Source of the DNA: Goekera deserti
GTDB lineage: Bacteria; Actinomycetota; Actinomycetes; Mycobacteriales; Geodermatophilaceae
Assembly (NCBI RefSeq): GCF_010685995.1
Contig: NZ_JAAGWK010000009.1
Location: 372,001-436,000, forward strand
Direction of reading: 5' to 3'
DNA length: 64,000 nt
Part shown: piece by piece, positions 1 to 11,296 of the stretch
Layout of the letters: each line of letters begins with the position of its first letter
Position numbering within the stretch: position 1 is the first letter of the stretch
The notes under the pieces: generated by a model
The model's database searches: none
What the model saw: only the letters and a program-made list of their open reading frames with translations
Told to the model about the DNA's origin: nothing
Made by a program: the position numbers and the translations under genes

Positions 1-2569
1 GCGCGAGGGTGAGGTCCAGCAGCAGCAGCGCCACCAGCACCCCGACCAGCGTCAGCGCGCTGACCACCGCGGTGGTCAGCCCGGTCTGCAGGAAGGCCGA
101 CAGCGCGTCGACGTCGGTGGTCATCCGGGTCATGACCCGGCCCCCGAGCTCGCGCTCGTAGTAGTCGATGCCCAGTCGCTGCAGCTGCGCGAACGTCTTG
201 ACCCGCAGCGTGTAGAGCAGCCGCTCGCCGGTGCGCCCGGTCAGCCGGGTGGCGGCGATCGACACGCCCCAGTCGGCGAGCACCACCCCGAGCGCCAGCG
301 CCGAGATGCCCAGCAGCACCGACAGCGAGCCGGCGGACACCCCGGCGTCGATGCCGGTGCGCACCAGCGCCGGGATGGCCAGCTGCGCGCCGGCGTCCAG
401 CGCCACCAGCACCAGGGCCGCGGCCAGCGCCCAGCGGAACGGCCGGACCAGCGACCGGAGCCCGAACCCCGGGTCGGCGGCGCGGGCCTGCTCGCCGGGC
501 ACCTGCGGCTCGTCCACGGTGGGCGGCAGCGCGGCGACCAGCTCGCGCAGCGCCGCGGTCGGCGGAGCCCCGGTCATCGAGGAGCCGGGTCCGCCGATCG
601 AGCCGGCGGCGGCGCGGGCGATCACGGCCTGCCCCGGGGCGTCGCCGCCGGGCGCCGGCGGCTCGGGCCAGGCGGCCGGGGTGGTGCCGCCGGGCGGGGC
701 GGGCTCGACGTCGGCCTGGACGCCCTCGGTCACCCCGGACAGCAGCAGCCGGTACAGCGGCGAGCGATGCTGCAGCTCGGCGGGCGTGCCGACGTCGACC
801 ACCCGCCCGGCGTCCAGCACCGCCACCCGGTCGGCCAGCGCCAGGGTGGAGCCGCGGTGGGCGACCAGCAGCGTGGTGCGGCCCTGCACCTGCTCCCGCA
901 GCGCGGCGTGGATGCGTGCCTCGACCGCGGCGTCCACGGCGGACGTCGCGTCGTCCAGCACCAGCACGCGGGGCCGGGGCAGCAGCGCCCGGGCCAGCGC
1001 CACCCGCTGGCGCTGCCCACCGGAGAGCGTGAGGCCCTGCTCGCCGACCACGGTGTCGTAGCCGGCCGGCAGGGCCCTGATGAACCCGTCGGCCTGCGCC
1101 GCGACCGCCGCCGCCCGGACCTCGTCGTCGGTGGCGTCCGGGCGGCCGAAGGCGATGTTGGCGCGCACGGTGTCGGAGAACAGGAAGCTGTCCTCGAAGA
1201 CCACGCCCATCGACCCGCGCAGCGACTCGGTGTCCAGGTCGCGCACGTCGGCGCCGCCGACCCGCACCGCGCCGCTGGTCACGTCGTAGAAGCGGGGCAG
1301 CAGCAGCACCACGCTGGACTTGCCCGACCCCGCCGTGCCGATCAGCGCCAGCGTCTCCCCCGGCTCGACCCGCAGCGAGACGCCGGTGAGCACCGGGCGC
1401 CCGGTGTCCCCGGCGGTCGCCCCGCCCTGCCCCCGGATCCCACCCGTCTCCCCGCCGTAGGCGAAGGTGACGTCGTCCAGCTCCAGGGCCAGCGGCCCGG
1501 CCGGCAGCGGGTCGGTGCCCGGGCGCAGCACCGGCTCGGTGTCGATGACCTCCAGCACCCGCTCCACCCCGGCCCGGGCCTGCTGGCCGATGGTGAGCAC
1601 CGCGGCCAGCTGGCGCACCGGGCTCACCAGCGCGGCCAGGTAGGTGGCGAAGGCCAGGAACGTGCCCAGGGTGATCGCGCCGTCCAGGGCCAGCCAGCCA
1701 CCGAACGCCAGCACCCCGACCTGGCCCAGCGCCGGGATCGACTGCAACGCCGGGTTGTAGCGGGAGGTGAAGCGCACGACCCGCATCCGGGTGCCGAACA
1801 GCCGGCGGGCACCGGCGTCGAGCCGGTCCAGCTCGCGGTCCTCCTGGCCGAAGCCCTTCACCACCCGCACCCCGGTGACGGCGGCCTCCACGTCCCCGGC
1901 CACCGCCCCGGCCTGCTGCTGGGCGGCCCAGTTCGCCGGGAACAGGTCCCGGCGCGAGCGCAGCGCCACGAACCACAGCGCCGGCCCGACGGCGAGGGCG
2001 ACCAGGGTGAGCAGCGGGGACAGCCACGCCATGATCGCCAGCGAGACGACGAACAGCAGCGCGTTGCCGGCCAGGTTCGGCAGGAAGGCGAGCAGGCCCT
2101 GCACCAGGGTGACGTCGCTGATCGAGCGGCTGACCACCTGCCCGGTCTGCAGCCTGTCCTGGGCGGGCCCGTCCAGCCGGCTCAGCGCCGCGGCGACGTC
2201 GTTGCGCAGGTCGTACTGGACGTCCAGCGACAGCCGCCCGGCCAGGTAGCGGCGCACGAAGCCGGCCGCGAACCGCAGCACCCCGGCGGCCACCAGCGCG
2301 ACGACGAACGGGGTGACCGAGCGCTCCCCACCGCCGTTCACGTCGTCCACGACGCTGCGCACCAGCAGCGGGACGACGGCGGCCAGCACCGACCCGACCA
2401 GCGCCGCGGCGAAGGCGCCGACCAGGTCGCCGCGGTGCCGCAGGCAGTAGCCGACCAGCCGGCGCAGCCACCCGCCCTGCGGCGGTGTGCCCCCGTCCGG
2501 GGCGCCCGGCTGACGGTCGTGGGTGCCCGCGGTCCGGTCCGTCGCCGCCAGCCCGGTGTCCGCGCTCAC
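1..2569 (-). CDS. Fused tandem ABC exporter (TMD-NBD-TMD-..., 3' end outside window)
   Basis: ABC exporter half-transporters fused in one chain; about 856 residues are visible and the frame is open at the window edge. Residues ~40-320 are a six-helix exporter TMD. NBD1 follows, with Walker A GTAGSGKS (Lys ~417), signature LSGGQ, and a Walker B reading LVLDDATSAVD, so the catalytic Glu is Asp (~540). A Pro/Gly-rich linker then leads in the same frame, without a stop, into a second TMD (~700 onward); the second NBD should lie left of base 1. Asp for Glu in one NBD is typical of the degenerate site of asymmetric exporters such as TM287/288. Start GTG (2567-2569) was chosen because the following residues match the N-terminus of the family. 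It is divergent from the FUSC gene. Substrate unknown; drug or lipid export is inference. Confidence 0.88.
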   Translation of the reverse strand, partial: MSADTGLAATDRTAGTHDRQPGAPDGGTPPQGGWLRRLVGYCLRHRGDLVGAFAAALVGSVLAAVVPLLVRSVVDDVNGGGERSVTPFVVALVAAGVLRFAAGFVRRYLAGRLSLDVQYDLRNDVAAALSRLDGPAQDRLQTGQVVSRSISDVTLVQGLLAFLPNLAGNALLFVVSLAIMAWLSPLLTLVALAVGPALWFVALRSRRDLFPANWAAQQQAGAVAGDVEAAVTGVRVVKGFGQEDRELDRLDAGARRLFGTRMRVVRFTSRYNPALQSIPALGQVGVLAFGGWLALDGAITLGTFLAFATYLAALVSPVRQLAAVLTIGQQARAGVERVLEVIDTEPVLRPGTDPLPAGPLALELDDVTFAYGGETGGIRGQGGATAGDTGRPVLTGVSLRVEPGETLALIGTAGSGKSSVVLLLPRFYDVTSGAVRVGGADVRDLDTESLRGSMGVVFEDSFLFSDTVRANIAFGRPDATDDEVRAAAVAAQADGFIRALPAGYDTVVGEQGLTLSGGQRQRVALARALLPRPRVLVLDDATSAVDAAVEARIHAALREQVQGRTTLLVAHRGSTLALADRVAVLDAGRVVDVGTPAELQHRSPLYRLLLSGVTEGVQADVEPAPPGGTTPAAWPEPPAPGGDAPGQAVIARAAAGSIGGPGSSMTGAPPTAALRELVAALPPTVDEPQVPGEQARAADPGFGLRSLVRPFRWALAAALVLVALDAGAQLAIPALVRTGIDAGVSAGSLSVLLGISALALGVVLADWGVSIAATRLTGRTGERLLYTLRVKTFAQLQRLGIDYYERELGGRVMTRMTTDVDALSAFLQTGLTTAVVSALTLVGVLVALLLLDLTLA

Positions 2570-2667
2570 CGGGTCGGACGGCAGGGCAGGCGGCGGGGCA
2601 CGACGTCCAGTGTGCGACTCCGCACCGTGGCGGGTCCGCGGGGGCGGCGGATGGGAGGGTGGACGTC

Positions 2668-4671
2668 GTGTCCGCCGTCGCTCTCCGTGCGCCGGCCTGG
2701 CTGGTCGACCTGGTCCGCACCACCCCGCCGGCGGTGCCGTGGCGGGACGTCGCCCGCTTCGCCGTGTCCCTCCCCGCCCCGCTCGCACTGGCCGTGCTGG
2801 TCGACGGCGGGGTCGACGGCGCCAGCACCGCGCTGGGCGCCGGCGTGTTCGGCACGACCGGTGCGCTGGCCGCCACGCTGGCGCCGCAGGGCGGGCCGCT
2901 GCGCACCCGGCTGCGGCGGGTCGCAGCCGGCGTGGGTCTCGGTGCCACCGGGCTGGTCGTCGGCCAGGCAGCCGGCGGCTCGGGCTGGGTGCCGGTGCTG
3001 GTGGTCGCCGCGCTGTCCGCGGTCGCCGCGCTGGTCAGCTCGATCAGTGCGGTGGCCTCCTTCGGGGCCCTGCAGCTGCTGATCTACACCGCGCTCTCCT
3101 CCGGCCTGGTCACCACGCTGGGCCCGGTCGCCGAGGTGTCGTTCTTCCTCGCCGGGGCCGCCTGGGCCACGCTGCTGGTCCTGGTTCAGGCGCGCACCGA
3201 GCAGCTGGACCCCGACCGCTCCGCGGTGGCGGCCGTCTTCATCGCGATCGCCGACCTGCTGGACCGCAGCGGGCCGGACCACCTGGGCCCCGACGGCAAC
3301 CCCGACGAGCGCACCGAGGCGGCCCGGCGGGCGCTGACCGGGGCACTCAACGACGCCTACGACCGGGTGATCCACACCCGCAGCCGCCTGGCCGGGCGCA
3401 GCCGGGAGCTCTCGGAGCTGGCCGGCGTGCTCAACGCCGCCGCCCCGCTGGTCGAGGGCACCGTGGCCGCCGCCCGGGCCGGCGTCCGGCCCGACCCTGC
3501 CGACGTCACCGCCGCCCGCTCGCTGGCCGCCGCGATCGACGGCAGCACCGAGCTCGGCTGGGAGCGCCCGCCCCCGCTGGGCACCGGCGCCACCCAGCGG
3601 CGCGCGGTGCGGCACGGCGTCCGGCTGGTGTGGAACGTGGTCGGCGACCCGGAGGAACGGGCCCTGGCCGCCGTGCCGCTGCCCCGACCCGGCCCGCGGA
3701 CCCGGCTGCGCCTGCTGCTGGACCGCACCGTGGCCGACCCGGACACCCGCGCGTTCGCCGTCCGGCTGGCGCTGTGCACGGGCATCGCCGAGGTGGCCCG
3801 GCAGGTGCTGCCGATCGAGCGGCCCTACTGGGTGCTGCTCACCGTGGCGATCGTGCTCAAGCCGGACTTCGGCTCGGTGTTCACCCGGGCCGTGCACCGC
3901 GGCGCGGGCACCCTGCTCGGGGTGCTGATCGGCTCGGCCCTGCTGGCGGTGGTGCCCCGCGGCGGCTGGATCCTGCTGGCGATGGCCGTCGCCGCCGGGC
4001 TGATGCCGTGGGGCCGCAGCGCCAACTTCGGGCTGTTCTCGGTGTTCCAGACCCCGGTGGTGATCATGCTGCTGGACCTGGCGGCACCGGGCGGGGCCGA
4101 CCTGGTCGGCGCCCGCCTGGTCGACACCCTCATCGGGTGCGCCATCGTGCTGGTGTTCGGCTACCTGCTGTGGCCGCAGACCTGGCGCGCCCCGCTGGAC
4201 GACGCGCTGCGCCAGGTCACCGCCGCCCTGGACACCTTCCTGGACCGCGCCTTCACCGGCTCCGCCGAGGACACCCGGCGTGCCCGGCGGGCCACCTACC
4301 GGGCGCTGACCGCGGTGCAGACCCAGCTGCAGCGCCGGCTGGCCGAGCCCCCGCCGATCAGCACCCGCGCGGCCGCGTGGTGGCCGGTGATCGTGCAGCT
4401 GGAGCGCACCGCCGACGCCGTCACCGAGGCGGTGATCGCCCTGCGGGCCGGGGAGCCGGCGCCGGACCCGGCGCAGGTGGAGGTCGTGCGCCGGGCGGTG
4501 CGGCAGCTGGAGGAGGACGTGCGCGCCCACCGCGTGCCCGACGACGCCGAGCTGCTGGCCGAGGGCGTGCTGGCCGCGGTGGCCCGGGAGGTGGACACCA
4601 CCCGCCGGCTGGTGCGCGAGTCGGCCCCCGGCCGCTGGCAGGTGGCCGACCCCGCCGACCGGACCCCGTGA
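2668..4671 (+). CDS. FUSC-family inner-membrane protein
   Basis: About 667 residues, with two hydrophobic blocks (~30-170 and ~385-510) separated and followed by helical soluble regions: the layout of the fusaric-acid-resistance/aromatic-acid exporter-like (FUSC) family. The segment PYWVLLTVAIVLKPDFGSVF (~390) followed by RAVHRGAGTLLG is the family's conserved repeat. GTG at 2668 was preferred because GGGAGG (2653-2658) sits 9 nt upstream; an in-frame GTG at 2659 and longer frames back to 2485 would overlap the start of the divergent ABC gene. Role in efflux or envelope homeostasis is inferred from the family only. Confidence 0.85.
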   Translation: MSAVALRAPAWLVDLVRTTPPAVPWRDVARFAVSLPAPLALAVLVDGGVDGASTALGAGVFGTTGALAATLAPQGGPLRTRLRRVAAGVGLGATGLVVGQAAGGSGWVPVLVVAALSAVAALVSSISAVASFGALQLLIYTALSSGLVTTLGPVAEVSFFLAGAAWATLLVLVQARTEQLDPDRSAVAAVFIAIADLLDRSGPDHLGPDGNPDERTEAARRALTGALNDAYDRVIHTRSRLAGRSRELSELAGVLNAAAPLVEGTVAAARAGVRPDPADVTAARSLAAAIDGSTELGWERPPPLGTGATQRRAVRHGVRLVWNVVGDPEERALAAVPLPRPGPRTRLRLLLDRTVADPDTRAFAVRLALCTGIAEVARQVLPIERPYWVLLTVAIVLKPDFGSVFTRAVHRGAGTLLGVLIGSALLAVVPRGGWILLAMAVAAGLMPWGRSANFGLFSVFQTPVVIMLLDLAAPGGADLVGARLVDTLIGCAIVLVFGYLLWPQTWRAPLDDALRQVTAALDTFLDRAFTGSAEDTRRARRATYRALTAVQTQLQRRLAEPPPISTRAAAWWPVIVQLERTADAVTEAVIALRAGEPAPDPAQVEVVRRAVRQLEEDVRAHRVPDDAELLAEGVLAAVAREVDTTRRLVRESAPGRWQVADPADRTP

Positions 4672-4692
4672 CCCCACTGCTGAGGGAACGGG

Positions 4693-4708
4693 CGCCCGCC
4701 GGCGGGCG
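4693..4708. terminator. Short GC palindrome between convergent genes
   Basis: A perfect 16-nt palindrome (CGCCCGCC/GGCGGGCG) in the 43-nt gap between the convergent FUSC and nucleotidyltransferase genes. It has no loop and no U-tract, so it is only a weak candidate bidirectional terminator. Confidence 0.25.
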
Positions 4709-4714
4709 GACCGG

Positions 4715-5464
4715 TCAGAGCAGGTTGGCGCGCGCCAGGTCCTCGTCGAAGTCGACCTCGACCACGCCGAACCGGGAGATGTCGACCGCCCGCACCCGCA
4801 GGCCGTCGAGCCGGATGGCCTCCTCGATGCCCTTCTCGAAGTAGTCCTGGTCGCCGACCGCGGCCAGCTGCCGTTCCAGCACCGCCCGGTCGCCCGGGGC
4901 CACGTAGTTGATCCCCACGGCCTCGCCCAGCCCGCCCACGACGACCTTGGACAGCTCGGCGACGTGCCCGGTCTCGTCCAGGGTGTACTTGACCTCCTCG
5001 TCGGCGACCCGCTCGGTGTTCACGGCCACGAAGGAGCCCTCGGCGCAGTGGTCCAGCAGCTCGGCCAGCAGGCCGGGCACGAAGACGACGTCGCCGTTCA
5101 TCCACAGCACCCCGCCCGGCGCGCTGAGCCGCAGCGCCTTGAGCAGGCTCTTGGCGGTGTTGGTGCGGGCGAAGCGCTCGTTGTAGACGAACGTGGCCTC
5201 GTCCCCGGCGGCCTCCATCACCAGGTCCTTGCCGAACCCGACGACGACGGAGACCACCGGCGGCCGGGCGAAGGCGGACGCGACGTGGTCCAGCTGCTGG
5301 CGCATGATCGTCCGGCCGTCGCGCAGCCGGGTCAGCGGCTTGGGGTGCGGCCGGTTGAGCCGGGTGCCCAGACCCGCGGCCAGGATCACCACGGTGGTGG
5401 GCAGCGCCGGGGACGACGCGGCCTGCGCCGTGGCCAGCAGCCCGGCCGGGCCGGAGCGGTCCAT
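4715..5464 (-). CDS. NTP transferase (phosphocholine/sugar cytidylyltransferase-like)
   Basis: 249 residues. The N-terminal half has the nucleotidyltransferase Rossmann signature VVILAAGLGTRL (~27-38), then KPLTRL and WMNGDVVF, which supplies the metal-binding Asp. This places it with LicC-type phosphocholine cytidylyltransferases and related sugar-phosphate nucleotidyltransferases. The likely reaction is activation of a phospho-alcohol or sugar phosphate with CTP or another NTP. ATG at 5462-5464 follows the stop of the glycerophosphotransferase gene by 8 nt, with GAGG from that stop region acting as ribosome site, so the two are one operon. The exact substrate cannot be read from sequence; the neighbour suggests a precursor for a teichoic-acid-like wall polymer. 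Confidence 0.82.
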   Translation of the reverse strand: MDRSGPAGLLATAQAASSPALPTTVVILAAGLGTRLNRPHPKPLTRLRDGRTIMRQQLDHVASAFARPPVVSVVVGFGKDLVMEAAGDEATFVYNERFARTNTAKSLLKALRLSAPGGVLWMNGDVVFVPGLLAELLDHCAEGSFVAVNTERVADEEVKYTLDETGHVAELSKVVVGGLGEAVGINYVAPGDRAVLERQLAAVGDQDYFEKGIEEAIRLDGLRVRAVDISRFGVVEVDFDEDLARANLL

Positions 5465-5472
5465 CAGCGGCC

Positions 5473-6540
5473 TCACGACGCCCACAACCACTCGAGCACG
5501 CGGGAGGTCGCGGCGCCGTCCTCGAGATGGCACCAGCGTTCGGCGAACCGCGCGTAGGCGTCGCCGTGGCTCTGCTGCAGCGCCGGCAGGTCGAGCAGCA
5601 CGTCGGCCAGGGCACCCTGGTCGGCGAGCACCGGACCGGGCGCGTCGTCCTCCAGGTCGAAGTAGAAGCCGCGCACCTCGTCCCGGAAGCGGGCGTGGTC
5701 GTAGGTGTAGAAGACCAGCGGCTTGCCGGTCACCGCGAAGTCGAACATCGTCGAGGAGTAGTCGGTCACCAGCACGTCCGCGGCGAGGTACAGCTCGGCG
5801 ATGTCCGGGTGCTGGGAGACGTCGCGCACCGCCGGCCCCTCCTGTGGCGGCAGCCGGTCGGAGGCGAGGTAGTGGAGTCGCAACATCACCACGTGGTTCC
5901 CACCCAGGGCCGAAGTCAACCCCGGCAGGTCCAGACCCAGCACCATGTCCGGCCGGCCCTCGGCGAAGTAGGCGTCGTCGCGCCAGGTCGGGGCGTACAG
6001 CACCGCGGTCGTGCCGTCCTCGATGCCGAGCTCGCGGCGCACCCGGGCACGCACGGCGTCCCGGTCGGGGCTGCTCAGCAGGTCGTTGCGGGGGTAGCCG
6101 GTCTCGAGCACCTCGCCGGTGAAGCCGAAGGCCCGCTGCATCCGCGGGGTGCTCTCGGCGTTGGGCGAGATCAGCAGGTCCCAGCGGGCGACGTCGAGGT
6201 CCAGCCGGGCCAGCCGGCCCTCGGGTGCCCACAGGACGTCGTGGTGGATGCGCTTGAGCGGTGTGCCGTGCCAGGTCTGCAGGTAGACGGCGCCGGGTCG
6301 CTTCTGCCACTCCATGTCGGTGTGGGTGTTGGCGACGAGCAGGTCGGCGGACTCCAGCGCAGCGACCGCCTCGGGCCCCGTCGGCGGCACCGTGGTGGTG
6401 CCGGCCGGGAAGCCGTGCAGGTGCGCGGGGTCGGCGAACCAGACGTGCTCGTCACCGGGGCGCTCGCGCTGCCACGCCTCGAACAGCGCGCGCGGGTTGT
6501 CGGAGTAACGGCCCTCGAAGCTCTGGTAGACGACCTTCAT
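5473..6540 (-). CDS. CDP-glycerol glycerophosphotransferase family protein
   Basis: 355 residues covering the catalytic domain of the TagF/TagB (Glyphos_transf) family. Visible motifs are TWHGTPLKRI (~91-100), YAPTWRDD (~170-177) and VTDYSSTMFDFAV (~270), the nucleotide/acceptor-binding pattern of GT-B CDP-glycerol glycerophosphotransferases. The family transfers glycerol phosphate (or ribitol phosphate) from CDP-activated donors to a lipid-linked acceptor at the inner membrane face. It is first in a two-gene operon with the nucleotidyltransferase. No transmembrane helix is seen, so it is probably membrane-associated. The shorter length than TagF (no extra N-terminal domain) could mean a priming (TagB-like) or decorating enzyme. 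Confidence 0.88.
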   Translation of the reverse strand: MKVVYQSFEGRYSDNPRALFEAWQRERPGDEHVWFADPAHLHGFPAGTTTVPPTGPEAVAALESADLLVANTHTDMEWQKRPGAVYLQTWHGTPLKRIHHDVLWAPEGRLARLDLDVARWDLLISPNAESTPRMQRAFGFTGEVLETGYPRNDLLSSPDRDAVRARVRRELGIEDGTTAVLYAPTWRDDAYFAEGRPDMVLGLDLPGLTSALGGNHVVMLRLHYLASDRLPPQEGPAVRDVSQHPDIAELYLAADVLVTDYSSTMFDFAVTGKPLVFYTYDHARFRDEVRGFYFDLEDDAPGPVLADQGALADVLLDLPALQQSHGDAYARFAERWCHLEDGAATSRVLEWLWAS

Positions 6541-6711
6541 CGGCAGAGCCCGGTACGTCGTGGTGCCCCACTGGCGGGGACGGGTGCAGGGGTCATCTGG
6601 ACGACGTTACCGGCGCCGGGGTGCCGGCCCCGCCACGAGCGTGGTCGGACTGGTCACTCCCGGGCAGCGGCGCCGGCGGCCACGGCTGCCGGGTCCGGGG
6701 CCGGACGGGGG

Positions 6712-6783
6712 TGGGCGCGACAGGTATCGAACCTGCGACCGCTCGCTTGTAAGGCGAGAGCTCTACCACTGAGCTACGCGCCC
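6712..6783 (-). tRNA. tRNA-Val (anticodon UAC)
   Basis: A 72-nt cloverleaf reads on the minus strand: acceptor GGGCGCG/CGCGCCC with discriminator A, D-arm GCTCAGTGGTAGAGC, anticodon stem CTCGC/GCGAG around loop CTTACAA (anticodon TAC), and T-arm GCAGGTTCGATACCTGT-like. CCA is not encoded. Confidence 0.96.
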
Positions 6784-6893
6784 GGCGGTGGCCCAGGGTA
6801 CGTGCGGCTCGCACCGCACGACCCCGGGCCGACTCGGCCTCCCCTCAGGGTCCCGCCGCGAGCCTGCGAGTGGTGGGGGGAGGGGAGGTCCTC

Positions 6894-7349
6894 CTAGAGC
6901 TCGGCGACGGCGGCCTTCCAGCCGGACTGCTCGCGGGCCTCACCGGGGCCGTTGACCTCGGCGAAGGCGATCTTCCCCTCGGCGTCGACGAGGAACGTGC
7001 CCCGGTTGGGCATGCCGGCGGCCTCGAAGAAGGAGCCGTAGGCCTTGGCGGTCTCGCCGTGCGGCCAGAAGTCGCTCAGCAGCGAGAACTCGAAGCCCTG
7101 CTGCGTGCGCCACTCCTTGAGGCTGAACACCGGGTCGGTGGAGATGGCCACGACCTGGACACCGGCGTCGGTGTAGGTGCTCAGCTCGTCGCGGAGCTGG
7201 CACAGCTCGCCGGTGCAGGTGCCGGAGAACGCGAAGGGGTAGAAGACCACCAGGACCGGCCGGCCCCGCATGGCGGAGAGGGAGACGACCTGCTTGTCCT
7301 GGTCGGGCAGGCTGAAATCGGGCGCGACGTCGCCGACGGAGAGACTCAT
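6894..7349 (-). CDS. ahpE: AhpE-type 1-Cys peroxiredoxin
   Basis: 151 residues, the full length of Mycobacterium AhpE. The active-site segment [13 protein letters not shown] puts the peroxidatic Cys at residue 45, the position used in AhpE; a second Cys at 50 is extra and could act as resolving Cys. LLSDFWPHG and NRGTFLVD are also hallmark AhpE segments. It reduces peroxides and peroxynitrite in the cytoplasm using mycothiol/mycoredoxin-type reductants in actinobacteria (family knowledge). The order ahpE, DUF3052, aceE is the same as Rv2238c-Rv2241, and it ends 110 bp from tRNA-Val. Confidence 0.95.
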   Translation of the reverse strand: MSLSVGDVAPDFSLPDQDKQVVSLSAMRGRPVLVVFYPFAFSGTCTGELCQLRDELSTYTDAGVQVVAISTDPVFSLKEWRTQQGFEFSLLSDFWPHGETAKAYGSFFEAAGMPNRGTFLVDAEGKIAFAEVNGPGEAREQSGWKAAVAEL

Positions 7350-7364
7350 GCCGCAGATCGTTCC

Positions 7365-7790
7365 TCAGCGCTTGGAGCGGGCTGCCTTCGGGGTGACCAG
7401 GCGGATGCCGGACCAGTCCTTGGCGGCGGAGATGCTGCTGGTCTGCTGCAGACCGGCGGTGGGCGCCGCCTCGGTGACCTCACCGGGCTCCACGTGGCCG
7501 GCCCGTCCGGACTTCGGCACCAGCAGCCACACGACGCCGTCGTCGGCGAGCGCCCCGAGGGAGTCGACGAGGGCGTCGATCAGGTCGCCGTCGTCCTCGC
7601 GCCACCACAGCAGGACGATGTCGGCGACCTCGTCGGAGTCCTCGTCGACCATCTCACCGCCGGAGACGTCGACGACGGAGTCACGCAGGTCCTCGTCGGC
7701 GTCGGAGTCCCAGCCGAGCTCCTGCACGACCATGCCCGGCTTGACACCCAGCCGGGCCGCCATGCTGGCGCTGCCCGAGTCGACGCTCAT
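7365..7790 (-). CDS. DUF3052 family protein
   Basis: 141 residues starting [16 protein letters not shown]. The middle ([16 protein letters not shown], then GVVWLLVPK) and the Lys/Arg-rich tail are characteristic of the actinobacterial DUF3052 family, which has no assigned reaction. It is acidic and soluble, with no signal peptide. It lies just upstream of ahpE (15-nt gap, same strand) and divergent to aceE, an arrangement conserved across actinobacteria. Start ATG at 7788-7790 is preceded by GAGCAGGG. Confidence 0.85.
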   Translation of the reverse strand: MSVDSGSASMAARLGVKPGMVVQELGWDSDADEDLRDSVVDVSGGEMVDEDSDEVADIVLLWWREDDGDLIDALVDSLGALADDGVVWLLVPKSGRAGHVEPGEVTEAAPTAGLQQTSSISAAKDWSGIRLVTPKAARSKR

Positions 7791-8252
7791 CCCTGCTCGT
7801 CCTCCGTGTGGTCGTTGCTGGTGGGCCTGTGTGGATGCTGCACGACGGCATCGTGCCCGGTCGACCGACGGCGGGTGCACCCGGCCGTCCGGACAGGGGT
7901 GCGGCGCGGCGCCCCGGCGCGCGCCGCGGGGGCCTGGCGGCGCACGGCGAGGCCCGGCGGGCGGGCACCCGGGACGGCACGCTCGGGGGGCGTGGACACC
8001 GCTGTGACCAGCGGGTACCGCCTCGGCCCGACCATCCCACCCCCCTCGCCGGGTGGACCGCCGTGCCCTCGCCGCCGTGGTCGCCGGGTCGGGTACGCCG
8101 CGCCGGGCCACCGTTGGCGAGAGCGTAGGGCATGGGCGCGCAGGTGCAAGTGCCTGTGCGTACACCGGGCGACCACCCGCTGTGAGACGACTGCCGCCGA
8201 CGCGGACGGGGCCCACGTGACGCCGAGGCCCCCGACGGGAGACGATGAGGGC
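7791..8252. other. Divergent intergenic region DUF3052/aceE
   Basis: 462 bp between divergent start codons. No convincing ORF, riboswitch fold or clear palindrome was seen. It must contain both promoters; GAGG just upstream of the ATG serves aceE. Confidence 0.6.
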
Positions 8253-11057
<2,805 letters not shown>

Positions 11058-11098
11058 CCGCCCTCGCCCACCCTGCCCTCAGCGCGCGCACCCAGCGT

Positions 11099-11143
11099 TG
11101 ATCAGCTGAGCTGATCACCGTCCTGCCGGGCTCACCAGCGTTG
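11099..11143 (+). repeat. Left copy of 45-bp inverted repeat flanking the DUF559 gene
   Basis: Begins with the palindrome TGATCAGCTGAGCTGATCA and runs into a GC stem. 42 of 45 bases match the reverse complement of 12380-12424 on the other side of the DUF559 gene. The mismatches are the palindrome centre and two stem positions. Confidence 0.85.
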
Positions 11144-11160
11144 GTGAGCCCGGCAGGACG
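11119..11160 (+). terminator. 19-bp perfect hairpin downstream of aceE
   Basis: Stem arms 11119-11137 and 11142-11160 are perfectly complementary (19 bp) around the loop GCGT, 61 nt after the aceE stop. There is no U-tract. It likely ends the aceE transcript and is also part of the repeat unit. Confidence 0.65.
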
Positions 11161-11296
11161 TTGCTGATCCTGGGCGAGCTGAGGGGTTCTAGCGTCTCCA
11201 CCCGGACGGCGCCAACGGTCGTCCCCAACGGACGTCGCCGTCCACATCTGCCTGGACGACCCGATCCACGCGCTATGACGAGCGCACCCTTCCGGT

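Noticed and set aside
2485-2667. Longer N-terminus for the FUSC protein
   Set aside because: It would overlap the start of the divergent ABC exporter and lacks a ribosome site; GTG 2668 has one.
767-3082. Long opposite-strand and shifted-frame ORFs of 300-1100 codons across the window
   Set aside because: They lie over clearly recognisable genes, have Arg/Gly/Pro-rich shadow composition and match no family; they result from the high GC content.
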